A DNA stretch of 64,000 nucleotides, from NCBI GenBank assembly GCA_951799445.1, contig OX637291.1, positions 4,714,501-4,778,500 on the forward strand, in the 5' to 3' direction. The DNA is from Pseudisothecium myosuroides (taxonomy: Eukaryota; Streptophyta; Bryopsida; Hypnales; Lembophyllaceae). Of this stretch, positions 35,302-46,925 are shown piece by piece. How positions within the stretch are numbered: the stretch's first letter is position 1; each line of letters starts with the position of its first letter. The translations under genes were made by a program, and so were the position numbers. The notes under the pieces are model-generated. The model worked only from the letters and a program-made list of their open reading frames with translations, did no database searches and had not been told where the DNA came from.

Positions 35302-35956
35302 TATGCTCAGGTCAGATTTGTTAAAAAATAATTCAAAATGTAATTATATATGGCATGTGATGAAATTTTTAGAAATTATAACGTGGCAAATGTGGAAATG
35401 TGGAAAATATTAATGAAAATAATTTGAATCCTCGAAACAAGACGGAAGCCCTGAGTGCTAAATATTAGGGACTGTTTCCGGGATTTAATTGGCGGAACTT
35501 GTTCTCCAGTTCTAAACTTTAGCTAAACTGAGCAAGTTCTACGAGGCACAGAGTGGACAGTCATGTAAAGCGTTCAGTCATCAATTGAAATTCTAAAAAT
35601 TCCAAACACGGTTAACAAAAGGGAAATACCAACAAAAATTTTTTTTGTCAAGGACCTGACAAATCTGACCCTAACATACAATAGTATAGAGTCTTCTTTA
35701 GACATCTAACAAGAGTAAACAGACTCTTAAATACTTCAGTAATTGTCTGAATTATACACATATGGTTATTGGAGTGATATGAGGTAGGATATCCATTAGA
35801 TAGGATAAATAGTGAAATAGAGCTTGGTCTGTCACTCTAGAAAAATGCCGCAGTGAGCAGTCAGCCAAGTTGACTGCTCGCCGAAACAGTTAGATTTCGC
35901 GATTTTATTTTTATTTTTAATAAAAAATTTAAAAAATTTAATTTCTTTTATAAGAT

Positions 35957-35972
35957 TATTATTATTATTATT
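35957..35972. repeat. ATT microsatellite in an A/T-only tract
   Basis: Short (ATT)n run inside a nearly pure A/T stretch at about 35,900-36,000. Confidence 0.6.
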
Positions 35973-36086
35973 AAATATTTAAAAAAAAAAAATTTTAACT
36001 CTTAAAACTTGGTTCTTGCGCCAGTGCCACTACAAACTAGGTGGGCGGGAATAGGGAAAAATTGATTTTTTCAGTCTAAAAAAAAC

Positions 36087-36142
36087 AAATTTTAGGGTAC
36101 CTTGGAGGGCTGTGGATTAGCCCTCTGGAGCCCTAAAATTTT
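36087..36142. other. Strong 56-bp hairpin
   Basis: AAATTTTAGGG and GAGGGCT on the left pair with AGCCCTC and CCCTAAAATTTT on the right around the loop GTGGATT. No transposon ends are visible at its borders. It could be a terminator-like or small-RNA hairpin, or a relic. Confidence 0.45.
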
Positions 36143-36789
36143 CTATAATGCTTTTGTTACCTCAATTTTAAACAAACTAATAACTAGTAGGGAATTCTTT
36201 TCTAGAAATTTTTTTCTCTTGCTTCTAGTTTTGACCTTTGCAAGATGTTTTGTAAGTATTGAAATGATACATGTCGGAAGAACCACAAGTTGGCTTTGGG
36301 ATGACAATGGAAGTTGTTTGATGATGTAAATTAATTTTTTTTTCATCCAAATTTTCTTTATGTAGTATACTTTTTCTTTCCACTTGTTATATGACGAATA
36401 ATATCAAGATGGCAAGGTGTCTTGCATATTTTATATGAATTTGGATGTGTGTGTCACGGATGTCTTTGTAGTGATTAGTGACTGTATTTGACAACTTCTA
36501 GCTCCTCACACTAGATCTGACTAGTATTTTATTGCAATTTGAAAACTAGTCTTATTACTAGAATCTACTAAATTTCTATTATAGAATGACATGCAAAATA
36601 GAATTTTAATATATTATTCTTTACTATAACATGTACTTATAGTATTAATTTTCAAATTTGCGAGCTAATTTTGCATAAAATATGCATTTTTTTTTTTTCA
36701 AAAAATTACAATAATTTCAAATCATCACCAATAAATCTGAAAGTTTTTACAACTTATAGAAAACATGCGACGGAGTATATTATAGAGTA

Positions 36790-36965
36790 GCTACCATCCT
36801 ACATGAAGGTCAAATTTGGTATAAATTATGTCATTTTTGTAAAAGAAAGAGCCACATGTCATCTTGTGAATGGTTTAGGAAGTGTGGACCCCTAATAATT
36901 TGATGTGGAAATTCAATTTTGGCACTTGAGTGCCAAATTAGAACTTCACACACAATAAAAATTCC
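36790..36965. repeat. Dispersed repeat segment
   Basis: The phrase AAATTTGGTATAAATTA, then GAGCCACATGTCATC and GTGTGGACCCCTA, is related to segments near 3,395-3,480 and 7,430-7,560. Ends could not be defined, so the element type is unknown. Confidence 0.4.
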
Positions 36966-38820
36966 CCCAATAGGTTACCGCCCTTCATGGTATCGTATGT
37001 TGGGTTCATATTTGTTAGGCCTCATATGAAATCATTTGTTTTTCGGTTGAATTTCCATTCATTAGTTCAATTTAGAATTTTTGAAAATTCATTATATAAG
37101 GTTCAAAATATTTCTTGACCTATACTAGGGTTCATGAATAATTCATGACCCATAGTAGGATTTGGGAATATTTCATGACCTTTAGCAATAATCACAACTT
37201 TACTGCTACTTGCGGCTTTACCGGTACTCACCACTTCAACTTCATGGTTTGTTGAGGATCAAGATTATTTTCATTAATATTTTCTACATTATTCCATTAT
37301 GCCACATTATAATTTATAAAAATTTCACTACAGTAGATGCCATATTTTCTTATATTTGAATTTTTTTTTTGTATGGTAACTTGTGGATGATAAGCTCAGG
37401 AAAAAGTCACCTTCCCATATCTACGGAGTAGCTTATTATTCATCCACATCAAGTGCCCCATTGGTCACTCATCTGTTTCTTTGTCCCATCTTTGGAAAGA
37501 TGGCATCAACCGGCACCTCTACAGAAGAACATTCACGCATTCCAAGTAAGATACAGATTGGATTGAATGTTTCACTCTCCAGCAAGGACATGATCGTCTG
37601 ACGTGTCATGCTGAGGTCTATTGAGCGTTTGAATTCTATATGATAGTTTATTGTTTGTTGACCAAAACAATAAGTTATCTATACACTGGTCTACTTAGAT
37701 TTAGATTTAGGTTCTAGAATCATTGCCTAACCTAGAAAGTGGTGTCATTGGATATAGGATTGGATGGAAACTCATAGGGTCACATGGAAGGAGGCCCTAA
37801 GAGCAACTCCACAGCTAACACATAGAATAGGGGCGCCAAACAAGGACTTGTTGTGGTTTGGCATGCCGCCATTTCGACTGAAGAGTCATGGCCCTATGGG
37901 AAGACTCGCCAAGTGATCAAAAGGTGCACCATACGTGTTGATTGCCATTGGCGCCTTTGTTGTGGGCCAGGGTTGCTTTAAGGTAGAAGCACTAGTACTC
38001 AACCATGCCCAGCACCCAACTTGTAGGAGTGCTGTATCACCCAACCAAAGTTGGCACAAATTTCCAACCAAGCTTGGAATGTGTTTCCCCCCCCCCCCCT
38101 CTTTTTAAGGTTGGGACTAATAAAGTCATGACACATGTCCCAAAGTAGTGAGCAAGAAAGTATGAAGCAATGAGTGGGAAAATAGTTCTTGAATGATGGG
38201 AATTGGAAGACTCTAAACAGTGGCTACTAGTGAAATGCACTTTTTGGTTTCCAAAATTCACTGTAAATTCAATTTTGGGAAATAAATTCTGAAAATTGTG
38301 CAATCCCCATTTTTCCTATCTTCCTACATGGGAAAAATTTCCCACCACCTGTTACTGCACACAATCTACTCCAAAATTACTTAAACGATCGACTACTGGT
38401 GCTTTTACGGTTTTACCTTACTGTAACGGAACTGATCCTGAGGCCTTGCTTGCTGTTGGTCAACCTTCAGTTGTTAACTTTTCGCAGTGTGACTCAGCGT
38501 CTCCGTCTGCCTTTCCGGAGATGCCTGCCTTTCCGAACGGAGCAGGATTGGTGATGAGCGCGCCCAATGATACTTATGAGTCCTGGTGAAAAGTGCCGCA
38601 ACAGCCAATGGGAACTGACCATGGAATCTCACTCCGAAATTATATGCTCCACTTCCACTTCCACTCCCCCTGCCTTCTCTCAGTCCTTCCGCACTGGCTT
38701 CCACTGGTCAGCCCTCTTTCAGATATTTTTCTTGCCGGGAAGGTGAATGCCTGCTTGTTCTCGCATGCCTCGGGCCTCGGAACGGGAATAATAATAATAA
38801 CAACTCTGCAATTCGTAGTA
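36966..38820. other. Intergenic stretch without supported genes
   Basis: Short open frames occur on both strands with no recognisable domains. A 12-base C run lies at about 38,089. A sequence starting TAAGAGCAACTCCACAG at about 37,800 resembles the left end of the small element at 39352, but a matching right end is not convincing. Confidence 0.35.
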
Positions 38821-38824
38821 CTGT

Positions 38825-39300
38825 AGACCCCCACGAAAGAAAGAAAGAGTCTCTTGCGCTACTGAAACTTAGTTCGATCCTTTTATCAATGGAATTTGTC
38901 CATGTGTTTCAAGGGAAAAAAAAAAAAAAACTTAGTTCAATCTATGATAGGCTTTCAGTTACGGTCAGTTCTGTAGGGAATCAGGGACTCTGCAATTCGA
39001 AGACCACCACGAAAGCAAGAAGAGATTCTGGCGCTAACGTACTGAAACTTAGTTCGATGATAGGATTTCAGTTACGGTCAGTTCTGTAGGGAATCAGGGA
39101 CTTCGCAATTCGAAGACCACCACGAAAGCAAGAAGAGATTCTGGCGCTAAGGTACTGAAACTTAGTTCGATGATAGGATTTCAGTTACGGTCAGTTCTGT
39201 AGGGAATCAGGGACTCCGCAATTCGAAGACCACCACGAAAGAAAGCTAGAAGAGTCTCTGGCGCTAACGTACTGAAACTTAGTTCGATGATAAGCTTCAG
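38825..39300. repeat. 113-bp tandem repeat, about 3.5 copies
   Basis: TTTCAGTTACGGTCAGTTCT recurs starting at 38953, 39066 and 39179 (exact 113-bp spacing), with a fourth, diverged start near 39,295. Units are nearly identical and contain ACCACCACGAAAG and TACTGAAACTTAGTTCGATG. A partial, more diverged unit with an A15-like run lies to the left. Non-coding. Confidence 0.85.
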
Positions 39301-39326
39301 TTACGGTAGTTTTATATTGTACTGTA

Positions 39327-39696
39327 CAGTGCCAAATAGAAAGTAAGGTAAGAGCAGCCCCACAGCAACACGGTGAAGCAATATTGTAAAAGTTTTGCAC
39401 CATTGATGCTCTTACCATGTTGCAGTTCAATGGTGCAGAACCTTGACAATGTACTAGCTTCACCGTGTTGTTGTGGGCCTGCTCTAACTTCAACAAAGTC
39501 TTTGCACAAACAATAAAATTGTAAAAGGAAAACATGGTCAATGCTGCATCATAAGCAAATCATGGATCAGTTTTTTTGCATTAATAGAAAGCTTTAAACA
39601 TATAGAAACATCTAACTTTAAATACATATTGTACAATGTGTAAAGATCACCATGCAATATAGTCATAGGGGTTGCCTTACTTTCTAGAGGGCATTG
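39327..39696. mobile_element. TA-flanked MITE carrying a nested smaller MITE
   Basis: The outer termini are CAGTGCC, then TAGAAAGTAAGG, and the inverse of CAATGCCC, then TAGAAAGTAAGG. TA flanks both sides (39325-39326 and 39697-39698). CAGT-type ends and TA flanks suggest a Tc1/mariner-related element of 370 bp. It abuts the 113-bp array. Confidence 0.65.
39352..39484. mobile_element. Nested 133-bp hairpin MITE with TAA duplication
   Basis: GAGCAGCCCCACAGCAACAC followed by GGTGAAGC is mirrored by GCTTCACC and GTGTTGTTGTGGGCCTGCTC. The flanks are TAA at 39349-39351 and TAA at 39485-39487. A 3-bp TAA duplication fits PIF/Harbinger-type (Tourist-like) elements. An inner inverted pair, GCACCATTGA and TTCAATGGTGC, extends the stem. 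Confidence 0.7.
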
Positions 39697-40622
39697 TACA
39701 CTAATAAGGTAACCAGACCCATTCCTAACCCTTCAAGAAATTGTCCCCCTTATGTTATCAAAGGTTGTAATTGATTAATTTGCACTAATTAGCCGTTTGG
39801 AGAAAAACTCACTAGAATTTTTTTTAAGTATAAAATGATTTTTTATAAATTTTTATGAGTATTTGAAGTAAAAGGGTATTAGACACCTATTAGTGCCTCT
39901 AGACTTGTCCAAAATTATTCTCTTAAAGTAGGAATTCAAGGGATGAGAGTCCATTAATATCTCAAAAGGTGAGTGAACTTCACTTTAATTGGATTATGAA
40001 CAAGTTGGGAAAGGATTCAAATGTAGGACTCGTGATTGGAGAGGGGGTCAAGAATGGGTTTGGCTACCTCAGCCAAGTGAGGGCAGTGGATAGTAAGCTT
40101 TCAACCAATGAGAGCTTCCAAAATCAAGAAGACCAAGCAATGTAATTTTAAATTTTAAAACCAATAGAGAGAATGATAGAGACAAAAAATTTGTCCTAAA
40201 TTTGTTGCAAAAAATACCCAAACTTTAAGTCCCTTGGAATTGCAATCATAAACCTTTAGAGGGCTTTTAAAAGCTTTTCAATGTAAGTGTATAGAGCGCC
40301 TTAACCCTAATGAACAGAAGGCTTCAAGGCATTGTTTAGTCAAGCTAACTTCTCATTTATCCAATGTAATACTTGAATCTAGAAAAGACAACCTTACTTA
40401 ATGGCCAAATTCATGAAATTTTGGTAAATGAAATTTCAAATAAGGATTGAGGTGCTTAGGTGTACACAATAACTTAAACCTGAATTGACACGTACATCAC
40501 CATGATTATCAAACACAAAATAATACTCTAAAAAATGAATATTTGTATTCCTTATTTCTTTAAGAACCCAAAATGTCATTCATCAAACACTTTTTGTCCT
40601 CCACTTTTTTTTATAGAATTAA

Positions 40623-41665
40623 CCTTAAAAGGACAAAGTCTATCACCAAGGGGTCTTTGATTCCAAACATGAATTCAAATTTTACAAATTTATCATTCAT
40701 GATAAATAATATGTTTATGCATTATTCCTCTGTACAAGACCAAGTGTATGTTCAACAAACACCTAAAAACTTGTATAGGTTCCTACAATTTAGTAAGATG
40801 TTCACAAAATTTTGATACAAGATGTGAAAATGTACCCTCCTAGTCAAAATTCAATTTTTTTTTGATTGGGTGCCCAAATCAAAAGTTACACTATTTCCAA
40901 AAAATTGGACAATTTGGACATCTTTGGGCATCTTTTGCTAAAATACTCATCAACTTTCAAAATTTGGCTTGCATGTAACTATTAAAATATGGCACAAAAT
41001 TATTCTCCAAAAAAAATTTAGTTCTCAAATCATATTCTACAAGGAGTCAAATTTTGTTAGCTATGTTGTGGTGGTTTAGAGAAAAAAAACATTTTCTTTT
41101 AACTTCAAACCCTACTATCTTGCAATGAGTGAAATCAAAGTTCTTAAAATGTTCCCACATATTCCCAAATGTTTGTCTCTAATTTTTCATTGTTTGGATT
41201 TCAAATAAAAAATTTCCTCCACTGCACAAGAAGTCATCAAAAAATGACTAGTGTATTGCCAAATCGCTTAACCTCCTTGCATTGCAGGGTGATTTAAAGT
41301 AAGTTAGACTCCATATTTGCTACTAAAATTTTGCATGAGTGTACCTAACAAGATTTAGAACTCAATGGTGGAGAGACTCAAATTCATCAAGAACAAAAAA
41401 TTACCTACCAAGTGGACTCAAAGTCTACTAGCCTCGTTTTGTAGGAATGCAAAAAAAACATTTTGTCCTCACTTCAAATGTTATAATCTTTCAATCTACA
41501 TGGTCAAATGGGTTGAATTTTTTTTGATACATTGTCATTAGTCTACTACACTTTTGTATGGTTGAAATTCTAAAACAAAGTTTTTATTTTCAATTTTGTG
41601 CAATACACTAAAAAATGCCAGTTTCTAACAATTTCTCTTGAAAAACATCCCCCGTCCTTTGGGAG
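40623..41665. mobile_element. TTAA-flanked element, decayed (copy H)
   Basis: The left end is TTAA (40619-40622) then CCTTAAAAGGACAAAG; the right end is CCCCCGTCCTTTGGGAG then TTAA (41666-41669). The 1,043-bp interior is non-coding. Both termini carry substitutions relative to intact copies, but both TTAA flanks are intact. Confidence 0.55.
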
Positions 41666-41776
41666 TTAAGTCTTTTGCGGTGTTACATGGCCAATAGGAA
41701 AAATCAATGTACTAGATAAAAATAGGGAGTGGGACCTAGAAAGAGTAGACTCTTCGTGTATGCCAACCACAATATA

Positions 41777-42197
41777 AGGTAGGAGCCAGGGTAGGAGGCT
41801 CAGAAATGAAGCATCTAAGGACTAGTCCGCTTTGTTCATGTATTTCTTTGGACGGGAATATTTTTAGCTCATTTTTCAGACATAGAGAAATTGATGAGGA
41901 ATATAATCCAAGTGGTTTCGTATTTTTCCGATCATTTTGAATTACTTATGAATTTTCAAATGAATTGGGTTGTAGGTCCCTATTTGTGACCCTAGGTCTT
42001 TCATAAACGGTTCACTTGCAATTCTAAATAAAAATGGGGAAAGCAAAGAAAATGATTGGCTCTTGCAATTAATAATGCTTTTTTCCTTGATTGATTCAAT
42101 GACTATACTAGTCAATTTCAGAACCAATTCTTGTCCATTTCACAACCATTTATAGGGCTCATTCTTAATGCCCGCTCCATTTTACAGCCTCCTACCT
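41777..42197. mobile_element. TA-flanked MITE, AGGTAGAAGG family (copy 1)
   Basis: The ends are AGGTAGGAGCC and the mirrored CTCCTACCT, with TA on each side (41775-41776 and 42198-42199). The 421-bp interior is clearly related to the elements at 53611 and 54645 (shared segments CTATTTGTGACCCTAGGTCT and AAATAAAAATGGGGAAAGCA). It is the most diverged of the three. Confidence 0.75.
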
Positions 42198-42650
42198 TAC
42201 ATGTTTAAAAAAAAAATTCTCTTTCTCCGGAGTGCTTCCTTGGTGCCTCCATTGAGAGGTACTTAGACTCCATGACACACTCATCCACCACTATAAAGTG
42301 TTCCGTTCAGAACAGTAGCTGAAAAAAGTGAGCAGTTGGGCAGCAGCCACTTGGCACACGGGGAAGTGAAGTGAGGGAGGGCCCAAAGGGTAAAAAAACA
42401 CTGTTCCACAACCCAGAGCTGCAGTCCGAATTCACTTATAACACGGACGATCACGCTCCGACAACCGGAATACAACTCCATCCCAGTCGATCTCATTCCT
42501 TTCCATTTCCTTGCCCACAAACTGATGTTGTTGCTTGCTTCTCTTCAAATTAGTCCTTCTGTTTACTACTCCGTATTTCAAAACCCCACCGTGACGGCAG
42601 CTGAACTTCGACTGCCATCGCCAGCATGCTGTCATCTCATGGCATTGCTT

Positions 42651-42656
42651 CACGTG
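42651..42656. promoter_or_regulatory. G-box / ABRE-like CACGTG upstream of NCED
   Basis: The palindrome CACGTG, followed by GAA, lies about 855 bp upstream of the NCED start in a GC-richer region (about 42,300-43,510) that probably contains promoter and leader. G-box and ABRE cores bind bZIP and bHLH factors in plants. Its function here is inferred only from the motif. Confidence 0.3.
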
Positions 42657-43510
42657 GAATTCTGTCATAGCTCTGATCGCTAGATAACTCCAGTGGCGCT
42701 TCTGATCTTCGCTCTGGTTCCAGGATCAAGTGGATTGTGTCGATTCGTTAGTGGTAATGCCGTGGGTTTGGCTAGCGAAAGCGGTGATGAGTGTGAAGGT
42801 GGTAATTGAGGGAATCTGAGGGAAGCGCGTGGTAAGATCGAGAGGAGGAGGAGAGCCAACATGCGGTGTCGACGGCGACGCAGTGGTCAGTAGCGGCGCT
42901 GCTGGTGAAATTGAAAGATTCTTGAAGTGTGTTTGATTTTGTGTGCGGGGACTGGGTTGTGGAGGTGGTAGAAGCGAGGTAGAGGGTAGTTGTTTGCGGT
43001 TTTGTTTCCGCTTTGGAATCTGTGCACAGTTGAGCATGAAAAAGATCGGAGTCCCATTCTCCTGGAAGAGTTGGCGCACGGAGGATGCATAAGGACTTCT
43101 CGGGGGGTAATTGCGTGAGTGGGTGTCAAGAGCGCGTGGATTGAGATAGTATATGTTTACGCAACAGAAGGAAGTGCGAGCAGCAGCAGGAATTTGAGGA
43201 GCAACTGGATTTTGAGCAGCCGTGTGATGACCAGCGATGGAAGCAGTTTGGCACAGCGTGGTGGCGCATTCCTTCACCGGACTTTCAGATTCTCCTCGGA
43301 TTCAGTGATCTAGTTTAACGACACCTGTGCCAGGTGACAAAGAATTCAAGGCGGAGCATGTAGATGGTGTTGAATTCGTGAGCACATCCAATTGTTGGCG
43401 ATTGTTCAAATTACACCTTTCTTTTCTCTTCAGCGATAAGGAAAATCAGCAAACGAGGGATACTCAGCAGAAAGAAAAACACGAAAGGGATCATATTGAA
43501 CTTGTTTTGA

Positions 43511-45238
43511 ATGACCACTTGTGCTGCGAAAGTAGAAATTAGTAGCATGCTTGCCCCCCAAGCTTTCTTCATTTCGGGATATAACGGCGCGAGTATTGGT
43601 GGTGACGGCCGCGCGCAGGCGGTCGCGGGCCGACGCGGTGTGGAGTTTCCCAGACTGCTGACGAGTGGCCTGAGTATCGCCCAGCCGAATAAGAAGCCGC
43701 TGAACTTCGCGCAAAAGATTGCGGACAAGCTGATAGGGATGGTGGAGAACGATTTGCAGCATCTGCATTGGGGCGACAAGGCGCCGCTGCCTTCGACGGT
43801 GGATCCCCACGTGCAACTGGAGGGCAATTTCTTCCCGGTGGAGGAGAGCCCCGCACAGCATAATCTCGAAGTAGAGGGCACGCTCCCGGCGTGTCTGCAA
43901 GGTGTGTACGTGCGCAACGGACCCAACCCTCAGTATTTCCCAACAGGCCGTCACCATCTATTCGATGGCGACGGCATGTTGCATGCCGTGAGCATCCATG
44001 GAGGCGATAATTCCGTCAGCTACGCGTGTCGCTACACGCGCACGTACCGCTTCCAAGAGGAGGAGCGTTACGGGCGCGCGTTTTTTCCTAAACCCATCGG
44101 GGAGCTTCACGGCTACGGCGGCGTGGCGCGCCTGCTGTTGCACTGGTCGCGGGCATTGCTCGGGATTCTGGACGTGTCGCAGGGGATGGGCATGGCGAAT
44201 GCGGGTCTGGCGTTTTTCAACAACCACTTGCTGGCGTTCTCGGAAGACGATCTCCCCATGGAGGTTCGTCTGACGGCAGATCATGACATTGAGACCGTTG
44301 GGCGCTACGATTTCGAGGGCCAGCTCGAGCATTCCATGATCGCGCACCCCAAAATCGACCCCCACACCGGGGAGCTTTTCAGCCTCAGCTACAACGTCCT
44401 GTCCGCGCCTTACTTGAAGTACCTCGTGTTCTCCGCCGACGGCGAGAAGAAAGTGGAAGTGCCCGTCACATTGCCGGAAGCCGCCATGACGCACGACTTC
44501 GCTATTACGGAGAATTTTGTCGTGATCCCGGACCAGCAGATTGTGTTCCGGTTGAAGGAGATGCTCACGGGCGGCTCCCCGGTTGTCCTGGACCCGAAGA
44601 AGACGCCGCGGTTCGGCCTGATGCCGAAATACGCCACCAGTGAAGCCGAGCTCCAGTGGATAGGAATCCCCGATTGCTTTTTTTTCCATTTGTGCAACGC
44701 CTGGGAAGAGGGCGACGACGTCGTGGTCATCGGAACCTCCATGACCCCCGCGGACATCATCTTCAAAACGAGTGAAGTCCCGCGCGCGGTCCTCACCGAG
44801 GTGCGCCTCAACCGCGTTACGGGCATCGCGACCAAACGCGAGCTCGCGGATTTCAACTTAGAAGTAGGAAAAATGAATCCCAATTACCTAGGCGTCAAGA
44901 CCCAACACATGTACCTCGCCATCATGGAGCCATGGCCCAAAGTGTCAGGGATCGCTAAAGTTGACTTGCAATCAGGCGAAGTCGTCGCGCGCTACAACTA
45001 CGCCCGCGACTGCTTCGGCGGCGAGCCCATCTTCGTGCCGCGCACATCCGACCCCGCGGCGCCTGAGGACGACGGTTTTCTGCTCGCGTTTTGCCACGAC
45101 GAGTCCACCGGCGCGTCGGAACTGCTCGTCCTGGACGCGGCGTCGCCGTCACTAACCCAAGTCGCAGCCGTGAAGCTGCCGTCACGCGTCCCTTACGGCT
45201 TCCACGGCACATTCATCCCGGCGGCCGATCTGTCATGA
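43511..45238 (+). CDS. NCED: 9-cis-epoxycarotenoid dioxygenase (carotenoid cleavage dioxygenase family)
   Basis: A single 575-codon exon encodes a complete carotenoid cleavage dioxygenase. NCEDs cleave 9-cis-violaxanthin or 9'-cis-neoxanthin in plastids to xanthoxin, the committed step of abscisic acid synthesis. The four iron-binding histidines are at about 279 (MIAHPKID), 328 (MTHDFAITENF), 393 (FFFHLCNAWEE) and 565 (YGFHGTF). NCED-type motifs include VVIPDQQIVFRLKEM, CNAWEE, EPWPKVSGIAKVDL and KLPSRVPYGFHGTF. Near residue 137 the motif NGPNPQYFP is closer to CCD4 than to angiosperm NCED, so this may be a basal NCED or an NCED-like clade. The first ~65 residues, poor in acidic residues, could be a transit peptide. 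ATG 43511 gives the longest protein; ATG 43547 is an alternative. The coding sequence is GC-rich (about 60 percent) against AT-rich surroundings. Confidence 0.93.
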   Translation: MTTCAAKVEISSMLAPQAFFISGYNGASIGGDGRAQAVAGRRGVEFPRLLTSGLSIAQPNKKPLNFAQKIADKLIGMVENDLQHLHWGDKAPLPSTVDPHVQLEGNFFPVEESPAQHNLEVEGTLPACLQGVYVRNGPNPQYFPTGRHHLFDGDGMLHAVSIHGGDNSVSYACRYTRTYRFQEEERYGRAFFPKPIGELHGYGGVARLLLHWSRALLGILDVSQGMGMANAGLAFFNNHLLAFSEDDLPMEVRLTADHDIETVGRYDFEGQLEHSMIAHPKIDPHTGELFSLSYNVLSAPYLKYLVFSADGEKKVEVPVTLPEAAMTHDFAITENFVVIPDQQIVFRLKEMLTGGSPVVLDPKKTPRFGLMPKYATSEAELQWIGIPDCFFFHLCNAWEEGDDVVVIGTSMTPADIIFKTSEVPRAVLTEVRLNRVTGIATKRELADFNLEVGKMNPNYLGVKTQHMYLAIMEPWPKVSGIAKVDLQSGEVVARYNYARDCFGGEPIFVPRTSDPAAPEDDGFLLAFCHDESTGASELLVLDAASPSLTQVAAVKLPSRVPYGFHGTFIPAADLS

Positions 45239-46163
45239 TCCGTCGCCCCTTCTTTTACCGTTTTTTCGATTCTTGTGAGGACTGCGTGCCCAACTTGCAT
45301 GTACATAGCCAGCTACAATTGCAACCGTTTTTTCACAGTCTCCGCGTCTACATTAAACCTAACGGACTCGACGCCATCATCAGTTACGATTAAGGTTACC
45401 ATACAACAATCATCTCAGTTTTATGGGCCCCTGGCTGTCGCCATCTTCGCCAAGCACCCATCCATGTGAGGTCCTCGAGACCTCACCTTCGGAGCAAGCT
45501 TTGAATTGAGATTTGTGCTGTTTTTTGTGGATGTAAACTTTGCTAGCATGAGGATGTTTTTCTTGTAGCTGACCTTGTGAAAATCAAGCCCACACTTTTT
45601 ATTAATTATTCCAAACACATTATTTTCAGCATTTATAAAGATTGAAATTTTTGGTCTGAATCTTCATGGTGTGCTCTCGTGCTTAACTCGATTCCTGGTA
45701 TGTTGTTGCGTTGACTCAGATGCTTGTTGTTTCGAGAACACATATTTGCTCTGACTCGTGCATGTATCTGTTCCGAACTCTGGCACTTGCTTTTTGCAGT
45801 CGTTGTGTAACGACCACTACGTGAAAATCGAACATCTCACTTTGTGAAAGCTGGCAACAACATTCGGATAGGACTTTATAAATATCATTCATAGCCATGC
45901 AGTTTGAAGTAGACGGAGGGGCTGATTGTACCTTCATCCACTTACTTGTTACACCAGTTGCTTTGTCATCATGTTGCTTCATCACTGTGGATTGTGATAA
46001 TGCAGTGAGAAGGAACCTTCGGACAATCTCAAGAAGTCGTGTGCCTGGCATTTTAGGGTGTCCGTCCGCTGTCTCCAGCCTCACCTTTTGAAGTCGGTGT
46101 TGCAATTCATGAAGTGGTATAGAAATTTTGTACTACCTGTTTGGGAAAAGGAAAAGTGTGTTA
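45239..46163. other. NCED 3' region, no further gene supported
   Basis: GC content falls off over a few hundred bases, as expected for 3' untranslated and intergenic sequence. Several short frames occur on both strands without recognisable domains. Confidence 0.4.
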
Positions 46164-46925
46164 GGGTACGTTCGCACTTGCTGTTAATTAAAATTTTAGT
46201 GTCATTACGGGGGGTTGTTAGACACAATGTCCCACTGAGACTCTTTCGGGGGTAGGGCTGGGATGCGGGCAGATCAGGGGCTGCTCCACAGCCCTCTGAG
46301 GACCCCACAATCTGTTTTCAATTTTGGTTTATAATTGATTTTTCCAACAAAGTAGAACAGAATGAACTAGTACACAAGATTTTCAATAATAAAATTGAAC
46401 CAATGATGTGGATCTTGTGCCACATATTTCATTCTTGTCACACATTCATTTACACCCTCTAGCCAATTTTGCGTTGAAGTAGGAGAGGAGAGAAGCTCTT
46501 TATACTAATGGAATAGTGGTGGGTGAAACAAACCATGTGGGATATGTGAATTAGGACAAAAAAGAGCTCCTCCACTCATGGTTAAGTGGAAACGCAGGAA
46601 TTGTGATAAAAGTCAAATTTCAAACCTCATTTAGACATAGTAGACTATATTTTTCAAAAAAACTTCAAATCGAGAAAAGTTGGGGAATCAAGTACACTTT
46701 TATCTCCAAAAATCCGTTTGAGATTTCAATACTCCACCTAAAACTTTTGAACAAATTTCAGAGGAGGTGTTTGAAAATGTCCAAAAAAATGTCCCTTCCA
46801 CCCCACCCCACCCCCTTTAGAATTTGTTTAATACTCTTACATGAGGCTTCCAAATCTCAAGCGGATTTTAGGGATAAATGTTAGCTTGCTTCTCCCACTT
46901 CTTCTAGTTCAATTTTTTTTAAGGA
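46164..46925 (+). repeat. Left terminal inverted repeat of the 5.7-kb element
   Basis: It matches the reverse complement of 51139-51902 until TTTTTTAAGGA, where similarity stops abruptly. The 93-codon frame in this arm reappears almost unchanged in the other arm because the DNA is duplicated; it has no recognisable domain. Confidence 0.9.

Noticed and set aside
42726..43277. 183-codon minus-strand frame upstream of NCED
   Set aside because: Proline/serine-rich low-complexity translation of GC-rich promoter DNA, no start context or family match.
43958..45212. Long open frames antisense to or out of frame with NCED, such as 243 codons on the minus strand
   Set aside because: High GC content of the NCED coding region suppresses stop codons in other frames; the sense frame carries all family motifs and four iron ligands.
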